DNA of 8,830 nucleotides from Cyclobacteriaceae bacterium (GTDB lineage: Bacteria; Bacteroidota; Bacteroidia; Cytophagales; Cyclobacteriaceae): positions 1 to 8,830 of the forward strand of contig DAOVVI010000035.1 in NCBI GenBank assembly GCA_030637245.1, read 5' to 3'. The notes under the pieces were generated by a model. That model did not search any database. It was not told where the DNA came from and saw nothing but the letters and a program-made list of their open reading frames with translations. The stretch's first letter is position 1. Each line of letters begins with the position of its first letter. Shown here in pieces: positions 6,939-8,830 of this stretch. Made by a program: the position numbers and the translations under genes.

Positions 6939-7686
6939 AAAATTGCCTTTATACCTACTGGTATTTACTGTATTTTTTTCATCGTGTAAAAAAGATATAG
7001 TCGGAATTAAATCTGGGAAAAAAGAAAATGTAAATATTGAAGAAATTGACTTTGATTATTTTCTAACAAAAACTAAGGTAAGATATTCGGAAGGTGATAA
7101 ACAAGTAAATGGCAATGCACATATCAGAATAAAAAAAGATTCACTTATTTGGTTTTCTGTTTCTCCCTCAATTGGTCTCGAAGCCACACGGGTTATGATT
7201 ACAAAGGATACTGCCATTGTCATCAACCGTATGGATAAAGAATACTATATATTTAATTTTGATGAGATCAGTCGGTACTTCAACTTTAAAGTAGATTTTG
7301 AGCTCATTCAATCCATTCTTTTGGGGAATCTTGCCAGGCCAATAGATGATAATACCCAAGTAGCCAAAGAGAACAATTACTACCTGGTGAAGCAAAAGTC
7401 CGGCCCACTGGATATTCAAAGTTTTGTATTGATGGATAATAAGAAAATTGAAACTGTTTTAATAAATGAAAATGCGACCAGCAATTTCATGACACTTAAG
7501 TACAGTGAATTTAAAGAAACCTCCGACTATCTTTTCCCTAAAGTATGCCAGATCAATTTAACGTATAAGGCAAAAAAAGGTCCATTAGTCACAAGCATAA
7601 ATTTGCAGCACAACAGAGTTGAAATTTCAGATAAACCACTTAAATTCCCCTTTAATATACCATCAAAATATGAGGCTTTTAAGTAA
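6931..7686 (+). CDS. DUF4292 family lipoprotein, LolB-like
   Basis: This is a predicted lipoprotein of 251 residues, probably anchored in the outer membrane facing the periplasm. I place the start at the ATG at 6931, not at the upstream in-frame TTG at 6901. The ATG yields a proper signal: MNRKLPLY, hydrophobic core 7-16, lipobox 'FFSSC' with the lipidated Cys at residue 19, then KKD. The mature part contains 'GNAHIRIKKDSLIWFSVSP' (61-79), 'IGLEATRVMITKDTAIVINR' (81-100) and 'KEYYIF' (103-108), the pattern I know from DUF4292 (PF14125). Strands that run from 'hydrophobic product wanted' to 'ligand to an Arg-rich strand' recall the half-barrel of LolA/LolB carriers, and I recall DUF4292 being grouped with them. 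Function as the missing Bacteroidota LolB is therefore a reasonable inference, not a demonstrated fact. It overlaps the TPR stop by 8 nt and the envC start by 17 nt. Confidence 0.85.
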   Translation: MNRKLPLYLLVFTVFFSSCKKDIVGIKSGKKENVNIEEIDFDYFLTKTKVRYSEGDKQVNGNAHIRIKKDSLIWFSVSPSIGLEATRVMITKDTAIVINRMDKEYYIFNFDEISRYFNFKVDFELIQSILLGNLARPIDDNTQVAKENNYYLVKQKSGPLDIQSFVLMDNKKIETVLINENATSNFMTLKYSEFKETSDYLFPKVCQINLTYKAKKGPLVTSINLQHNRVEISDKPLKFPFNIPSKYEAFK

Positions 7687-8830
7687 ATTTTTTTACTTAA
7701 TTATCATCACATTACAACTAGGTTTTGTTACTAAAGTTTATGCTCAAAAAAATAAGAGTCAGTTAGAAAAAGAGAAATCTTCTGTCCAAAAGCAAATTCA
7801 GGAAACGCAACAAATACTTGCTCAAACAGCTAACAAGAAGAAAGCCAGTATAGGGCAACTAAACGCCATAAAAAAGCAAATCGAAGGTCATACAAAATTG
7901 ATAAAAACCTACTCATATGAAGTAAAAATGGTCAATGGTCAGATTGAAGAGGATGTGATCGTTATCGATGCCTTACAACAGGATCTGGATAATTTTAAAA
8001 AAGAATATGCTGCTATGGTGTATGCAATGTACAAATCCAGCAATGGATTTAACCGACTGTCATTCATTTTCGCTTCATCCAACCTTAGTCAGTTTTATAT
8101 GAGGTTCAAATATCTTGAACAATATACATCAGCACGGAAAAATCAAGTAAAATTGATCTCAGAAATAAAAGCTGAGCTTGGTGATGAGAAGATCTCATTG
8201 GAAAATACTTTGAATGAGAAAAACATATTGCTTTCTGAACAATTGAAGGAAAAAGAAAAACTAGATAAGTTAAGAGCAGAACAGGATAAAGTTTTTGCTA
8301 AATTAAAAAACGAGGAGGCCAACCTGACTAAAGATATTGCAAAAAAGAAAAATGAAGTTAATAAGCTTGAAAACTTAATTTCAAAGCTCTTAAAAGAAGA
8401 AATAAAAAACACAGCTTCGGCAGCAAAGGAAGCGCCAAGTGTGAATATCGATTTAAAAAATATTTCAAGTTCCTTTGAAAAAAGTAAAGCAAATCTCCAC
8501 TGGCCGGTATCTTCAGGATTTATTTCAGAAAAATTCGGGACACATCCACATCCTATATTGAAAAGAGTGAAAATGCCAAACGATGGCGTAAACATTCAAA
8601 CTAAACAAAATGAACTGGTAAAGGCCGTGTTTAAAGGAGAAGTTAAGAAAATTGCAATTGTTCCGGGTGATTTTAAATACGTTGTGATCATGCAACATGG
8701 AGCCTATTTCACCGTATATGCCAAGCTTAAAAAGGTCAATGTTAAAATGGTACAACAAATAGAAGTGGATGACGTTATTGGAGAAGTCAACACAGATGTT
8801 GATGGAACATCGGAAGTACAATTTCAGGTA
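7670..8830 (+). CDS. envC: EnvC-type murein hydrolase activator with degenerate LytM (M23) domain (3' end cut by window edge)
   Basis: This is probably a periplasmic activator of cell-wall amidases during daughter-cell separation. The frame is open to the last base (387 codons seen), and only some tens of C-terminal residues should be missing. A signal peptide (MRLLSKFF, hydrophobic core 7-20, cleavage after 'KVYA' at residue 25, leaving Gln26) is followed by a long Lys/Glu/Gln-rich coiled coil. This runs in two stretches, about 27-110 and 150-250, separated by 'YAAMVYAMYKSSNGFNRLSFIFAS' (about 107-130), a segment typical of EnvC proteins. The LytM domain starts at 'HWPVSSGFISEKFG' (277-290). 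Its zinc-ligand positions are substituted: the HxxxD site reads N304-D-G-V-N308, the later Tyr-x-His reads Tyr350-Ala-Lys352, and the final HxH-type site reads V-Q384-F. So it should activate rather than cut. The ATG at 7670 lies within the end of the lipoprotein gene (17-nt overlap). Family call firm; symbol by analogy. Confidence 0.9.
   Translation, partial: MRLLSKFFYLIIITLQLGFVTKVYAQKNKSQLEKEKSSVQKQIQETQQILAQTANKKKASIGQLNAIKKQIEGHTKLIKTYSYEVKMVNGQIEEDVIVIDALQQDLDNFKKEYAAMVYAMYKSSNGFNRLSFIFASSNLSQFYMRFKYLEQYTSARKNQVKLISEIKAELGDEKISLENTLNEKNILLSEQLKEKEKLDKLRAEQDKVFAKLKNEEANLTKDIAKKKNEVNKLENLISKLLKEEIKNTASAAKEAPSVNIDLKNISSSFEKSKANLHWPVSSGFISEKFGTHPHPILKRVKMPNDGVNIQTKQNELVKAVFKGEVKKIAIVPGDFKYVVIMQHGAYFTVYAKLKKVNVKMVQQIEVDDVIGEVNTDVDGTSEVQFQV

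Noticed and set aside
7168..8821. Minus-strand open frames at 7168-7419, 8143-8595 and 8525-8821
   Set aside because: They are antisense to the lipoprotein gene and envC. The Phe/Ser/Leu-rich product of 8143-8595 is the usual mirror of a Lys/Glu-rich coiled coil.
1..8830. Mobile element, phage, toxin-antitoxin or defence system
   Set aside because: No transposase, integrase, terminal repeats, spacer-repeat array or atypical gene was found. Composition is even, and all genes belong to metabolic, ribosome-associated or envelope families.

Overview
The window is AT-rich, gene-dense chromosomal DNA from a member of the Bacteroidota, most likely close to the Cytophagales. The evidence is the protein 'dialect' (MetK with a C-terminal insert, a DUF4292 lipoprotein, a Bacteroidota-type EnvC), the absence of clear Shine-Dalgarno sequences, and two intergenic promoters that fit the phylum's TTTG / TAnnTTTG consensus. 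I see no IS element, phage gene, tRNA, rRNA or CRISPR array. Every gap between genes is shorter than 200 bases.

Left part (1-1767). The 3' part of a short ribosome hibernation factor gene (HPF/RaiA family) enters from the left edge. It converges on metK (S-adenosylmethionine synthetase, minus strand), and the two share one compact bidirectional terminator at 284-310. A 186-bp divergent intergenic region (1582-1767) separates metK from an enoyl-CoA hydratase gene. It carries one good Bacteroidota-type promoter in each direction, and an imperfect inverted repeat overlaps the -33 element of the rightward promoter.

Right part (1768-8830). Six genes run rightward: a crotonase-family enoyl-CoA hydratase, a 502-residue MOP-superfamily polysaccharide/lipid-oligosaccharide flippase, a sugar-phosphate nucleotidyltransferase with a C-terminal left-handed beta-helix tail, an exported TPR-repeat protein, a DUF4292 lipoprotein that looks LolB-like, and an EnvC-type murein hydrolase activator cut by the right edge. 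The last four are tightly packed: 12 nt separate nucleotidyltransferase and TPR, and overlaps of 8 nt and 17 nt link TPR, lipoprotein and envC. They are probably co-transcribed, and the last three are probably translationally coupled.

Taken together, the right half looks like a cell-envelope module. A flippase and a nucleotide-sugar enzyme sit next to three exported proteins: a TPR scaffold, a candidate outer-membrane lipoprotein receptor, and a catalytically dead LytM-domain amidase activator. No single gene is of an unknown class. The least understood items are the DUF4292 lipoprotein, the TPR protein, the substrate of the flippase/nucleotidyltransferase pair, and the reason these genes stay together.
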